A stretch of DNA of 64,000 nt from Sphingomonas sp. Its GTDB lineage: Bacteria > Pseudomonadota > Alphaproteobacteria > Sphingomonadales > Sphingomonadaceae. Positions 36,601 through 44,884 of this stretch are shown here, piece after piece (positions within the stretch are counted from its first letter, which is position 1; every line of letters begins with the position of its first letter). The notes beneath the pieces are model-generated. The model saw nothing but the letters and a program-made list of their open reading frames with translations, had not been told where the DNA came from and made no database searches. The stretch covers positions 165,664 to 229,663 of the forward strand of contig NZ_JAHBZI010000002.1 in assembly GCF_019635515.1 (NCBI RefSeq). The letters are read 5' to 3'. The translations under genes and the position numbers were made by a program.

Positions 36601-37932
36601 ATGCTCCGTCCGCTTCTTCAGGTCACTGCCGCGGTCAGCGCGCTCGCGCTTGTCCCCATCGCCTCGGGCGCGATGGCGCAGGTCGATACCGCCAGCTACC
36701 GCCAGCTCGACATGTTCATGGAGGTCTTCAACCGGGTGAAGGCCAATTATGTCGACAAGGTCGATGACGCGACGCTGGTCAAGGGCGCGATCGATGGCAT
36801 GCTCGCCGCGCTGGATCCGCATTCGTCGTTCGCCGACGGGCTCGAATTCGACAATCTCAAAATCCAGACCGACGGCAATTATGGCGGGCTGGGCTTGAGC
36901 GTCACCCAGGAGAATGGCGCGGTAAAGGTGATCACGCCGACCGAGGACACGCCTGCCCAGCGCGCCGGCATCAAGGCGGGCGACTTCATCACCCATCTCG
37001 ATGGCAAGTTCATTGTCGGCGGCAGCCTCGACGAGGCGATCCAGCAGATGCGCGGCAAGCCCGGCACCAAGATCACGCTTACCGTGGTCCGCCCCGGCGC
37101 CGACAAGCCGCTCCAGTTCACGCTGGTGCGCGAGATCATCACGACCAGGCCGGTGAAGTGGGAAGTGAAGGGCAATATCGGCTATATCAACATCAACACC
37201 TTCACCGCCCAGACCGGTGCCGACACGATCAAGGCCATCCAGGAGATCGACAAGAAGCTCGGCCGCAAGCCGCTCGGCTATGTCGTCGATCTGCGCCAGA
37301 ATGGCGGCGGGCTGCTCAGCGAGGCCATCGCCGTGTCGGACGTGTTCCTCAGTCATGGCGAGATCGTTTCGCAGCGCGGCCGCGAGAAAGCCGATATCGA
37401 GCGCTATTATGCCGAATCGATGGTTCCCGGCGATCTCGCCCGCGGGCTGCCGGTGGTGGTGCTGGTCGATTCGGGCACCGCTTCGGCCTCGGAAATCGTC
37501 GCCGGCGCGCTCCAGGATCATCACCGCGCGCTGGTGATGGGCGAGCGCAGCTTCGGCAAGGGTTCGGTCCAGTCGATCCTGCAGATGGGCGACCGCGCCG
37601 CGTTGCGCCTGACCACCGCGCGTTACTACACGCCGTCGGGCCACAGCGTGCAGGAAGGCGGCATCCGCCCGGATCTGGTGGTCCCGCAGATTTCGGATGC
37701 CGATTACAAGGATCGCCCGGTGGTCCGCGAAGCCGATCTTCGGCGGCATCTGCTCAACAGCGACAAGGTCGACGACAAGGTGCTCGAAGAGGATGTCATC
37801 ACCGATCCGCGCTTCTCGCAGACCGCGGAGCAGCTCAAGAAGCAGGGCATCGACGATTTTCAGCTCCATTACGCGCTCCAGACGATCGCCCGCCTCGGCC
37901 CCAAGCCGCAGGTCGCGGCGAAGAGCCGCTAA
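36601..37932 (+). CDS. ctpA: S41 family C-terminal processing peptidase (CtpA)
   Basis: The 443-aa exported serine protease has a signal sequence of about 28 residues ending SGAMAQ. A PDZ domain (GLGLSVTQENGAVKVITPTE, AGDFITHLDGKFI) and the S41 core (DLRQNGGGLLSEAIAVSDVF) follow. The catalytic Ser is in DSGTASASEIVAGAL and the general-base Lys in GERSFGKGSVQS. It trims C-termini of periplasmic proteins and often controls peptidoglycan hydrolases. ATG 36601 is used; an in-frame start 8 codons upstream is possible. The position after an EnvC-like gene is conserved in many Proteobacteria. Confidence 0.95.
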   Translation: MLRPLLQVTAAVSALALVPIASGAMAQVDTASYRQLDMFMEVFNRVKANYVDKVDDATLVKGAIDGMLAALDPHSSFADGLEFDNLKIQTDGNYGGLGLSVTQENGAVKVITPTEDTPAQRAGIKAGDFITHLDGKFIVGGSLDEAIQQMRGKPGTKITLTVVRPGADKPLQFTLVREIITTRPVKWEVKGNIGYININTFTAQTGADTIKAIQEIDKKLGRKPLGYVVDLRQNGGGLLSEAIAVSDVFLSHGEIVSQRGREKADIERYYAESMVPGDLARGLPVVVLVDSGTASASEIVAGALQDHHRALVMGERSFGKGSVQSILQMGDRAALRLTTARYYTPSGHSVQEGGIRPDLVVPQISDADYKDRPVVREADLRRHLLNSDKVDDKVLEEDVITDPRFSQTAEQLKKQGIDDFQLHYALQTIARLGPKPQVAAKSR

Positions 37933-37935
37933 GCG

Positions 37936-38418
37936 ATGTACCGCGACGGGCTCCGCACCGCGCAGCTGATTGCGCTTTTCCTGCCGCTGGCTTTGATCGC
38001 CGGGGCGCTTGGCTCGCAGGTGTTCGGCGGGCTGATCCCGTGCGAGATGTGCCATTGGCAGCGCTGGCCGCATTATGCCGCGATCATCGTCGCGGCGCTG
38101 TCGTTCGCGGTTCCGCACCGTCCGACGCGGATGCTGTTCGTGCTGTTTGCCGGCGTTCTGATCGCGCTTTCGGGCGGTATCGGCATTTTCCACGCCGGCG
38201 TTGAATATCACTGGTGGCCCGGCATCACCCCCTGCTCCACCGATGTCGCGCATGGCGATCCGATGCAGATCATGATGGAGCAGCTCGGCAAGCCGCTCAT
38301 CCGCTGCGACGCCGCGCAATGGTCGCTGTTCGGGATCAGCCTCGCCGGGTTCAATGCGATTCTCTCGCTCGCCGGCGCGGTCGCGATCTTCGCCTTCGCC
38401 GCCCGCCGTCCGCGATGA
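37936..38418 (+). CDS. dsbB: Disulfide bond formation protein DsbB
   Basis: The 160-aa protein has four transmembrane helices with the two DsbB redox pairs: CEMC (C36, C39) after the first helix and C100/C124 in the second periplasmic loop (GITPCSTDVA ... IRCDAAQ). The neighbouring HWQRWP is the usual quinone-contact region. It reoxidises DsbA and passes electrons to ubiquinone. It lies 3 bp after ctpA, and its stop overlaps the coq7 start (ATGA). Confidence 0.92.
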   Translation: MYRDGLRTAQLIALFLPLALIAGALGSQVFGGLIPCEMCHWQRWPHYAAIIVAALSFAVPHRPTRMLFVLFAGVLIALSGGIGIFHAGVEYHWWPGITPCSTDVAHGDPMQIMMEQLGKPLIRCDAAQWSLFGISLAGFNAILSLAGAVAIFAFAARRPR

Positions 38419-38948
38419 GCTGGAAGCCCGGCGACGCGCGCGAACACATGGCCAGCATGGTCCGGGTGGATCAGGCTGGCGAATATGGCGCGACGCGGAT
38501 CTATGCCGGGCAGTTGGCGGTGATGGGCGATCGCCTGCCCGCCGCGCGGGTCATCGCAGGCATGGCCGCGCAGGAGGAGCGCCACCGCGCCTTTTTCGAC
38601 AAGATGATCGCGGATCGCGGCGTACGCCCCACTGCGCTTCAGCCCTTCTGGAATGTCGCCGGTTTCGCATTGGGGGCGGTCACCGCCGCGATCGGCCCCA
38701 ATGCCGCCATGGCCTGCACCGCCGCGGTCGAGACCGAGATCGACATCCATTATCGCCAGCAGCTCGAAGAGCTGGGTGACAGCGATACCGAGCTCAGCCA
38801 TGCCGTCGCCGAGTTTCGCGCCGAGGAGCTGGAGCACCGGGATACCGCTATCGAAGCGGGCGCGGAGAACCTTATCGGCTATCCTTTGTTGTCCGGAATG
38901 ATACGCCTCGGTTGTCGTGCGGCGATTGCGCTGTCGAAACGAATCTGA
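38415..38948 (+). CDS. coq7: Demethoxyubiquinone hydroxylase Coq7
   Basis: This 177-aa di-iron hydroxylase adds the C6 hydroxyl in ubiquinone synthesis. MVRVDQAGEYGATRIYAGQL carries the first Glu ligand, AAQEERHRAFFDKMI the second ExxH, AAVETEIDIHYRQQ the third, and AEELEHRDTAIE the fourth cluster. It overlaps dsbB by 4 bp. Placing a ubiquinone gene directly behind the quinone-reducing DsbB is common in sphingomonads. Confidence 0.95.
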   Translation: MSWKPGDAREHMASMVRVDQAGEYGATRIYAGQLAVMGDRLPAARVIAGMAAQEERHRAFFDKMIADRGVRPTALQPFWNVAGFALGAVTAAIGPNAAMACTAAVETEIDIHYRQQLEELGDSDTELSHAVAEFRAEELEHRDTAIEAGAENLIGYPLLSGMIRLGCRAAIALSKRI

Positions 38949-39029
38949 CAGGCATCGGTCGCCGACAGGCGTGGTTCACGTCGGCGTCCGCATAAGGCGT
39001 CCAACCGTCTTCGCGAAGGAGCAGGCACG

Positions 39030-39434
39030 ATGTTGAAGAAAATCGCTCTTCTGGCCGCATTTGCCGCCGCCCCCGCGCTGATCCCGTCGGCGCAGGCGCA
39101 GAATGCCGCGCAAAACGGCGTGCTGATCATCTATGGCGATGACAAGTGCCCGACCAATACCAATGGCGAGGAAATCGTCGTCTGCCGGCGCCTCGATGAG
39201 GCCGAGCGCTACCGCATCCCCAAGAATCTGCGCGAGGCCGAAGGGCGCCCCCAGGCCAATGAGAGCTGGGCGGTGCGCTCGCAGGGCGCGCTCGACACCG
39301 GCCGTTTCGGCACCGGCAGCTGCTCGACGGTCGGCGTCGGCGGCACCACCGGCTGCTTCGTCCAGCAGGCGACCGCCGCCAAGAAGGAGCGTCAGGCCGC
39401 CAAGAAGGCCGAAGAGAATCTTCCGTTGCCCTAA
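39030..39434 (+). CDS. Small secreted Cys-containing protein, sphingomonad-type
   Basis: The 134-aa product has a signal peptide (MLKKIALLAAFAAAPALIPS, then AQAQ). A conserved-looking block GVLIIYGDDKCPTNTNGEEI with VVCRRLDEAERYRIPKNLRE follows, then a GSCSTVGVGGTTGCFVQQ loop with two more Cys and a Lys/Ala-rich tail. I recall this DKCPTNxNGEEIVVC pattern from sphingomonad hypothetical proteins; the function is unknown. The gene ends just before a dispersed repeat. Confidence 0.7.
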   Translation: MLKKIALLAAFAAAPALIPSAQAQNAAQNGVLIIYGDDKCPTNTNGEEIVVCRRLDEAERYRIPKNLREAEGRPQANESWAVRSQGALDTGRFGTGSCSTVGVGGTTGCFVQQATAAKKERQAAKKAEENLPLP

Positions 39435-39435
39435 G

Positions 39436-39608
39436 GCTTGCAATGTAGGATTTCGCCTGCTTGGCTCATGCGGTCGGCATTGCCGTCCGCTCTTTGAAAT
39501 CGTCGGCCAAGGACTCTCCAGGCAACCCCCATGGTCACCGCGACCATTGGGACCATTCGCGAATGTTTAGTCCCTCAAAAAGACTAAACTTCCTCAACAT
39601 TCGCGCCG
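39436..39608 (+). repeat. Dispersed element, copy B (gene-less)
   Basis: It starts GCTTGCAATGTAGGATTTCG and ends ACTAAACTTCCTCAACATTC plus GCGCC, the same end blocks as copy A at 9.3-9.8 kb. The middle holds ATGGTC-accgc-GACCAT (hairpin), a doubled GACCATT, and GTTTAGT ... ACTAAAC nested inside GAATGTT ... AACATTC. A short frame in it would encode MVTATIGTIRECLVPQKD. The GT87 gene's last codons lie inside it. Confidence 0.75.
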
Positions 39609-40795
39609 ATCCAATCCGGCGGATCGCGCCGCACCGCATCGACGATCAGCCACAGCATCACCACCCCGCGCAGCACCGCCGCGAACGCCACATCCGGGAA
39701 TTGCGCCGAAGGCCAGCCGCCCTCCATTCCCGCGAAATACCAGAATTCGGCAAAATAGGCCGCGATATCGCCGAGAACGAACAGCGCCACCGGCCATAGC
39801 CGTGGCGCGGTGAGCAGCAGCATCGGATAGAGCCACAAATCGAATTGCGGCGAATAGACCTTGTTGGTCAGCATGAACCAGGCGAGCACCGGGGTGAACA
39901 ACACCCACAGATGATCGCGGTGCCGCTGCCAACCCAGCCCGACGATCGCCGCCGCGCCGGCGAGGAATAGCGTCGCCGCATAGCGATTCTGGTCCTGGCT
40001 CCAGGTGAACAGCCAGCTCATATTCTGAAGCACGTTCCACGTCCCCGCCGCGGTGCCGCCGCGCTCCTCGGAGAAACGGTAGAACTCGCTCCAGTTCTCG
40101 AACGCGAAGGCCGCGACCGGCAGGTTGACCAGCGCCCATGCCCCGATCGCCGCCGCCGACAGCAAAGAGGCGCGGATCAGCCGCTGCGCCCAATTCTGCC
40201 CGCGCTCGAACAATGCGCCCAAGCCGAACAGCGGTAGCATCAGCACCGGCCACAGCTTCGCCGCCGTGCCCAGCCCCGCCATCGCCGCCGCCCGCACCAA
40301 TCGGTTGCTCCGCGCGTAGAGCATCGCCGCGACCGCCAGCGTCACCGCCACCATGTCCCAATTATGCCCGACATAGAGGATCAAGGGCGGCGCGCATGCC
40401 CACATCCACAGCCGTCGCCGGTCGAGCCCGGCGAGGAGGAACAGCCGCAGCACCAGCGCCGCCAGCAGCGCGTTGACGATGGTCGCGAAGCCCAGAAAAT
40501 GCGTGGCGTTGGCATTGCGGCCGAACAGCAATCGCGCCGCGCCGCCCTCGATCCAGATCGCCGCCCCGGTCAGCACCGGATATTCCATCCGCGCCTGAAA
40601 ATAGGGGATCTTGCCCTTGTCGACTTCGCGCGCGGTCCAGAACGGGATCGCGTCGCTATAGCAGCCGGTGGCGTATTGCTCGGCATTGGTCCAGCCGCCC
40701 GGCGTGCAATGCGCCTTGAACAGCCAGCCCAGGCTGCAGGTCAGTGCCAGCACCAGGAACAGCATCCGCACTTGCCTGTCCGCCATCAGCCGCAT
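39584..40795 (-). CDS. Glycosyltransferase family 87 (polyprenol-phosphate-mannose-type) membrane protein
   Basis: The 403-aa protein has about ten transmembrane helices. The first loop has ARMEYPVLTGAAIWIEGGAA, matching the DxxxEYPP-like loop of GT87 enzymes, and KLWPVLMLPLFGLGAL, SWLFTWSQDQN and TNKVYSPQFDLWLYPMLLL are further family-like blocks. Such enzymes transfer sugars from lipid-linked donors on the periplasmic side. ATG 40795 has AAGGGG upstream. The last seven codons (GANVEEV, stop) are supplied by the repeat element, so insertion of the repeat probably replaced the original end. Confidence 0.8.
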   Translation of the reverse strand: MRLMADRQVRMLFLVLALTCSLGWLFKAHCTPGGWTNAEQYATGCYSDAIPFWTAREVDKGKIPYFQARMEYPVLTGAAIWIEGGAARLLFGRNANATHFLGFATIVNALLAALVLRLFLLAGLDRRRLWMWACAPPLILYVGHNWDMVAVTLAVAAMLYARSNRLVRAAAMAGLGTAAKLWPVLMLPLFGLGALFERGQNWAQRLIRASLLSAAAIGAWALVNLPVAAFAFENWSEFYRFSEERGGTAAGTWNVLQNMSWLFTWSQDQNRYAATLFLAGAAAIVGLGWQRHRDHLWVLFTPVLAWFMLTNKVYSPQFDLWLYPMLLLTAPRLWPVALFVLGDIAAYFAEFWYFAGMEGGWPSAQFPDVAFAAVLRGVVMLWLIVDAVRRDPPDWIGANVEEV

Positions 40796-40850
40796 GTCCG
40801 AACCCCTTCGCCGCGGCTTTCTCACATGCCGCTGGACTCCGCAATCTCAA

Positions 40851-40865
40851 GAACATATATAGAAC
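40851..40865 (+). promoter_or_regulatory. LexA (SOS) box at the radical-SAM DNA-repair gene
   Basis: GAAC-ATATATA-GAAC is an exact alphaproteobacterial LexA operator (GTTC-N7-GTTC on the other strand). It ends 2 nt before the ATG at 40868, so the transcript must be leaderless or nearly so, and LexA would fully block it. Confidence 0.8.
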
Positions 40866-40867
40866 AT

Positions 40868-42118
40868 ATGGCACAACTCGACCTGCGCGCGAAGCTGGCG
40901 ATCCTCGCCGATGCCGCCAAATATGATGCGTCGTGCGCGTCTTCCGGCACCGCCAAGCGCAAGACGGCCCCGGGCGGAAAGGGCATGGGTTCGACCGAGG
41001 GGATGGGCATTTGCCACGCTTATGCGCCCGATGGCCGCTGCATCTCCCTGCTCAAGATACTGCTGACCAATAGCTGCGTCTTCGACTGCCATTATTGCAT
41101 CAACCGCAAGAGCTCGAACGTCCGCCGCGCCCGCTTCACGCCGGAAGAGGTCGTCGATCTCACTCTCAGCTTCTACAGGCGAAACTATATCGAGGGGTTG
41201 TTCCTGTCCTCGGGGATCATCGCCTCGTCCAACTACACGATGGAGCAGATTGTCCGCGTCGCGCGGCTGCTGCGCGAAGAACATGATTTCCGCGGCTATA
41301 TCCACCTCAAGACCATTCCCGATGCCGATCCCGAGCTGGTCCATCAGGCCGGCCTCTATGCCGATCGCGTCTCGATCAACGTTGAATTGCCAACCGTCGC
41401 CGGGCTGACGCGTCTGGCCCCGGAAAAGTCGGCGCCGCGCATAGAGGCTGCCATGCGCGACGTTCGGGAAGATTTGGACGAATCCATCGACGCCCGAAAG
41501 CGTTTCAAATTCGCGCCCAAATTCGCGCCCGCTGGCCAGTCGACCCAGATGATCGTCGGCGCCGATGCCGCGACAGACGGTGACATCATCCGGCGCGCCG
41601 CCGGTCTCTATGATCGCTTCGCGCTGCGCCGCGTCTATTATTCCGCCTTCAGCCCGATCCCCGATGCCAGCACGGTCTTGCCGCTCCAGCGCCCGCCGCT
41701 GATGCGCGAGCATCGCCTCTACCAGTCCGACTGGTTGATGCGCTTCTACGACTATCAGCCCAGGGAAGTCGCCGAGGCCGCCGACCCCGCCACCGGCATG
41801 CTCCCGCTCGATATCGATCCCAAGCTCGCCTGGGCGCTCAGGTTTCGCGATCGCTTCCCGATCGACGTCAACCGTGCCCCGCGTGAAGCGTTGCTGCGCG
41901 TCCCCGGGCTGGGTGTGAAGGCGGTCAATGCGATCCTGAAGACGCGCCGCTGGCGCCGCCTCCGCCTTGCCGATGTCGCCCGGCTGACGGTGTCGGTCGC
42001 CAAGGTTCGCCCGTTCCTGATCGCCGAGGATTGGCGCCCGGTTGCGCTCGCCGAAAAGGCCGATCTGCGCACGCTCGTCGCACCAAAGCGCGAGCAATTG
42101 GAGCTATTCGCGGCCTGA
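40868..42118 (+). CDS. Putative DNA modification/repair radical SAM protein
   Basis: The 416-aa protein starts MAQLDLRAKLAILADAAKYD and has a radical-SAM cluster C70-VFD-C74-HY-C77. TLSFYRRNYIEGLFLSSGII and the FKFAPKFAPAGQSTQMIVGA stretch are blocks of the family usually annotated as a putative DNA modification/repair radical SAM protein. A C-terminal helix-hairpin-helix (VNRAPREALLRVPGLGVKAV, about residue 340) suggests DNA binding. The reaction is unknown. Its usual neighbour, a DUF4130/UdgX gene, is here 2.8 kb away. It is probably SOS-controlled. Confidence 0.92.
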   Translation: MAQLDLRAKLAILADAAKYDASCASSGTAKRKTAPGGKGMGSTEGMGICHAYAPDGRCISLLKILLTNSCVFDCHYCINRKSSNVRRARFTPEEVVDLTLSFYRRNYIEGLFLSSGIIASSNYTMEQIVRVARLLREEHDFRGYIHLKTIPDADPELVHQAGLYADRVSINVELPTVAGLTRLAPEKSAPRIEAAMRDVREDLDESIDARKRFKFAPKFAPAGQSTQMIVGADAATDGDIIRRAAGLYDRFALRRVYYSAFSPIPDASTVLPLQRPPLMREHRLYQSDWLMRFYDYQPREVAEAADPATGMLPLDIDPKLAWALRFRDRFPIDVNRAPREALLRVPGLGVKAVNAILKTRRWRRLRLADVARLTVSVAKVRPFLIAEDWRPVALAEKADLRTLVAPKREQLELFAA

Positions 42119-42149
42119 TTTGTTTGGCGGTCGTAACGAGGGAGTTCAT

Positions 42150-42626
42150 ATGGCCGACGCGCGCATCTTTCAGGATCTCAAGGCCGATCACGACCGCCAC
42201 CGTGCGATGCTCGCCGAGCTGGCCGCCGCCAGTTTCGCCGACCGCGCCGAGCTGTTCGAAGCGCTGCGGATCGAGATCAGCGCCCATGCCGCGGCCGAGG
42301 AGGAATCGCTTTACGCGAAGATGCTCGCCAATCCCGATCTGCGCGACGAGGCCCGACATTCGGTGTCCGAGCACAAGGAGATCGACGATTTCTTCGGCGA
42401 GCTGGCCGACCTCGATCCGGCAAGTGCCGAATGGACCGCGAAGTTCAAGGAAATGCGCCACCGCTAAGAGCATCACATCGGCGAAGAGGAGGAAGAGATG
42501 TTCCCGTCCGCTTCCGCCAGCCTATCGGCCGAAGACGAGAAGGACCTCGCCGACATTTTCGAGCGCCGCAAACCGAAAGAGCTTGTCCGCGCCGAGGAAA
42601 CTCCGGCGGGCGATGCGCGCGAGTAA
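42150..42626 (+). pseudogene. Hemerythrin-domain protein interrupted by an in-frame TAA
   Basis: From ATG 42150 (after GAGGGAG) a hemerythrin HHE protein is read: FQDLKADHDRHRAMLAELAA, EISAHAAAEEESLYAKM, SVSEHKEIDDFFGELAD. TAA at 42465-42467 stops it after 105 codons. The same frame continues at once with EHHIGEEEEEMFPSASASLS and then a charged tail ending at 42626, which supplies the last iron-ligand segment. The whole frame (158 codons including the stop) has the normal family length, so this is a recent nonsense mutation, a sequencing error or, less likely, readthrough. Confidence 0.85.
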
Positions 42627-42683
42627 CTAACAAGGGTGTCAATTCGCTCCGGCTTGGGTAAGCTACCCGAAAAGCAGGAGAGA

Positions 42684-43874
42684 ATGATGCTTCGAACCGC
42701 CCTGTTCGCCGCCGTGCTGATCGCCGCGCCCGCCGCCGCGCGCGACATCACGGTTGAGGCCGGCGCCAATGCGCAGGAACGGTTGCAGGAGGCGCTGCTC
42801 GACGCCAGGCCGGGCGATACCGTGCGTATCGGCGCCGGCCGCTTCGAGCTGACCGACGGGCTCAGCCTCGACGTTAACGGTGTCACTGTCCGCGGGGCGG
42901 GCGCGGGCAAGACCGTGCTCAGCTTCAAGGGGCAATTGGGCGCGGGCGAGGGCTTGCTGGTCACCTCTGACGACGTGGTGCTGCGCGATTTCGCGGTCGA
43001 GGACACCAAGGGCGACGGCATCAAGTCCAAGGGCGCCGATCGCATCGTCTACAAGAACGTCCGCGTCGAATGGACCGGCGGACCGAAGGAAACCAACGGC
43101 GCATATGGCGTCTACCCCGTCTCCAGCACGCATATCCTGGTCGATGGTGTCACCGTGAAGGGTGCTTCCGATGCTGGCATCTATGTCGGCCAGTCCGAGC
43201 AGATCATCGTGCGCAATTCCACGGTCAGCGGCAATGTCGCGGGAATCGAGATCGAGAACAGCCGCCATGCCGATGTCTATGGCAATCTCGCCACGCACAA
43301 TACCGGCGGCATCCTCGTGTTCGATTTGCCGAGCCTGCCCAAGATGGGCGGCGGCGATGTGCGGGTGTTCAAGAACCGCGTGATCGACAACGATGAGCCC
43401 AATTTCGCGCCCAAGGGCAATATCGTCGCAAGCGTGCGCAAGGGCACGGGCGTGCTGATCATGGCGAACGACAATGTCTCGGTCTTCGACAATGATCTGT
43501 CGGGCAATGCCACCAGCAATGTCATGCTGATCTCGTACCGCGAGAAGTTCGACGACGTGAAGTACAATCCCCTGCCGCGCCATATCGAGATCACGGCCAA
43601 TCGCCACGGCAAGGCCGGCTTCGCGCCGCAACTGCCGGGGGGCGAGCAGATCGCTGCCGCGTTTGGCGGCAGCATTCCGCCGATCCTGTGGGACGGCACC
43701 GGCGATCCTACCACGCTGAACGTCAGCGACCCGGTTCCGGTGCTCGGCCTCGGCCTCAAGCTCGGCGCGCCGGTCGAGACCGCGCAGCCGGGGCTCGTCA
43801 AGCTGACCGGCGCGACTTCGGCCAAAGTCGATATCGTCGTGCTGCCACCCGCGATGGAGGCTGCCGCGAAGTGA
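42684..43874 (+). CDS. Exported parallel beta-helix protein
   Basis: The 396-aa product has a signal peptide (MMLRTALFAAVLIAAPAAAR). Right-handed beta-helix repeats follow: GDTVRIGAGRFELTDGLSLD, DDVVLRDFAVEDTKGDGIKS, STHILVDGVTVKGASDAGIY, EQIIVRNSTVSGNVAGIEIE and then SRHADVYGNLATHNTGGILV. Such folds bind or cleave polysaccharides; no lyase motif is certain. ATG 42684 or 42687 follows AGGAG. Its stop overlaps the start of the diheme cytochrome gene (GTGA). This pair recurs in Proteobacteria, suggesting a joint periplasmic function. Confidence 0.88.
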   Translation: MMLRTALFAAVLIAAPAAARDITVEAGANAQERLQEALLDARPGDTVRIGAGRFELTDGLSLDVNGVTVRGAGAGKTVLSFKGQLGAGEGLLVTSDDVVLRDFAVEDTKGDGIKSKGADRIVYKNVRVEWTGGPKETNGAYGVYPVSSTHILVDGVTVKGASDAGIYVGQSEQIIVRNSTVSGNVAGIEIENSRHADVYGNLATHNTGGILVFDLPSLPKMGGGDVRVFKNRVIDNDEPNFAPKGNIVASVRKGTGVLIMANDNVSVFDNDLSGNATSNVMLISYREKFDDVKYNPLPRHIEITANRHGKAGFAPQLPGGEQIAAAFGGSIPPILWDGTGDPTTLNVSDPVPVLGLGLKLGAPVETAQPGLVKLTGATSAKVDIVVLPPAMEAAAK

Positions 43875-44878
43875 AGGCGCTGGTTGCCGCGGTATTGTTG
43901 TTCGGCGCCGCGCTGTTTGCGAAACCCGGCGCGGTCAACGATGCGGTGATCGTCGCGGAAGACTATCCGGCGCGCTTGTCCGACTATGGCTTCTTCGCCG
44001 ATCTGGCGAGGCGCACGCCCAATGCGCGTGTCGTTGGCTACGGGCTCGAAACGCCGCTCTTCTCGGACTATGCCGAGAAGCAGCGCTATCTCTATCTGCC
44101 CGCCGGCGCCAAGGCGGGATATCAGCCCGACAAGGCGCTCGATCTTCCGGTCGGCGCGGCGCTGATCAAGACCTTCGGCTATCAACAGAATGGCGCGTTC
44201 AAGCCGCTGGAGACGCGGTTGCTGCTCCACCGCGCCAGTGGTTGGGTGGCGCTTCCCTATGTGTGGAACGCGAATGGAACCGACGCCGATCTCAAGCGGG
44301 CGGGCACGCGGATTCCGATAACCTTCACCGATCCCTCGGGCGAGACGCGCAGCATCAGCTATGCGGTGCCCAACCAGAACCAGTGCAAGGACTGCCATGC
44401 GCTGGACGGCGCGATCACCCCGATCGGGGTCAAGGCACGCTACCTCAATCATGACGGCCAACTCGAACGTCTGGTTGCCGGCGGGATGCTCGACCGATTG
44501 CCCAGGGATGCGCCGCGCGTCGCGCGCTGGAACGACCCGAAAGCCCCGCTCGAAGACCGGGCCCGCGCTTATCTCGAGATCAATTGCGCGCATTGCCATA
44601 ATCCGGCGGGAGCGGCGTCGAACTCGGGGCTGTTCCTCGACTGGAAACAGGCGGATGCCAATGCGCGCGGTATCCTCAAGCGCCCGGTGGCGGCGGGCAG
44701 GGGGTCGGGCGGACGCGATTTCGCGATCCAGCCGGCGCGCGCCGAGGAGTCGATCCTGATCTACCGGATGGAATCGACCGATCCCGGCATCGCCATGCCG
44801 GAGCTGGGCCGGGCGACGGTGCACAAGGAAGGCGTGGCGATGCTGCGGCAGTGGATCGATTCGCTTCCCGAGCGTTGA
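43871..44878 (+). CDS. Diheme c-type cytochrome, SO2930 family
   Basis: The 335-aa exported protein has a short N-terminal signal (KALVAAVLLFGAALFAKPG). Two heme-attachment motifs are CKDCH (C172-H176) and CAHCH (C239-H243). The region VVGYGLETPLFSDYAEKQRY and ENCAHCHNPAGAASNSG-like sequence match the SO_2930-type diheme cytochromes. The electron partner is unknown. The start is GTG 43871, overlapping the beta-helix gene by 4 bp, so the two are translationally coupled. Confidence 0.9.
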   Translation: MKALVAAVLLFGAALFAKPGAVNDAVIVAEDYPARLSDYGFFADLARRTPNARVVGYGLETPLFSDYAEKQRYLYLPAGAKAGYQPDKALDLPVGAALIKTFGYQQNGAFKPLETRLLLHRASGWVALPYVWNANGTDADLKRAGTRIPITFTDPSGETRSISYAVPNQNQCKDCHALDGAITPIGVKARYLNHDGQLERLVAGGMLDRLPRDAPRVARWNDPKAPLEDRARAYLEINCAHCHNPAGAASNSGLFLDWKQADANARGILKRPVAAGRGSGGRDFAIQPARAEESILIYRMESTDPGIAMPELGRATVHKEGVAMLRQWIDSLPER

Positions 44879-44884
44879 GACGCG

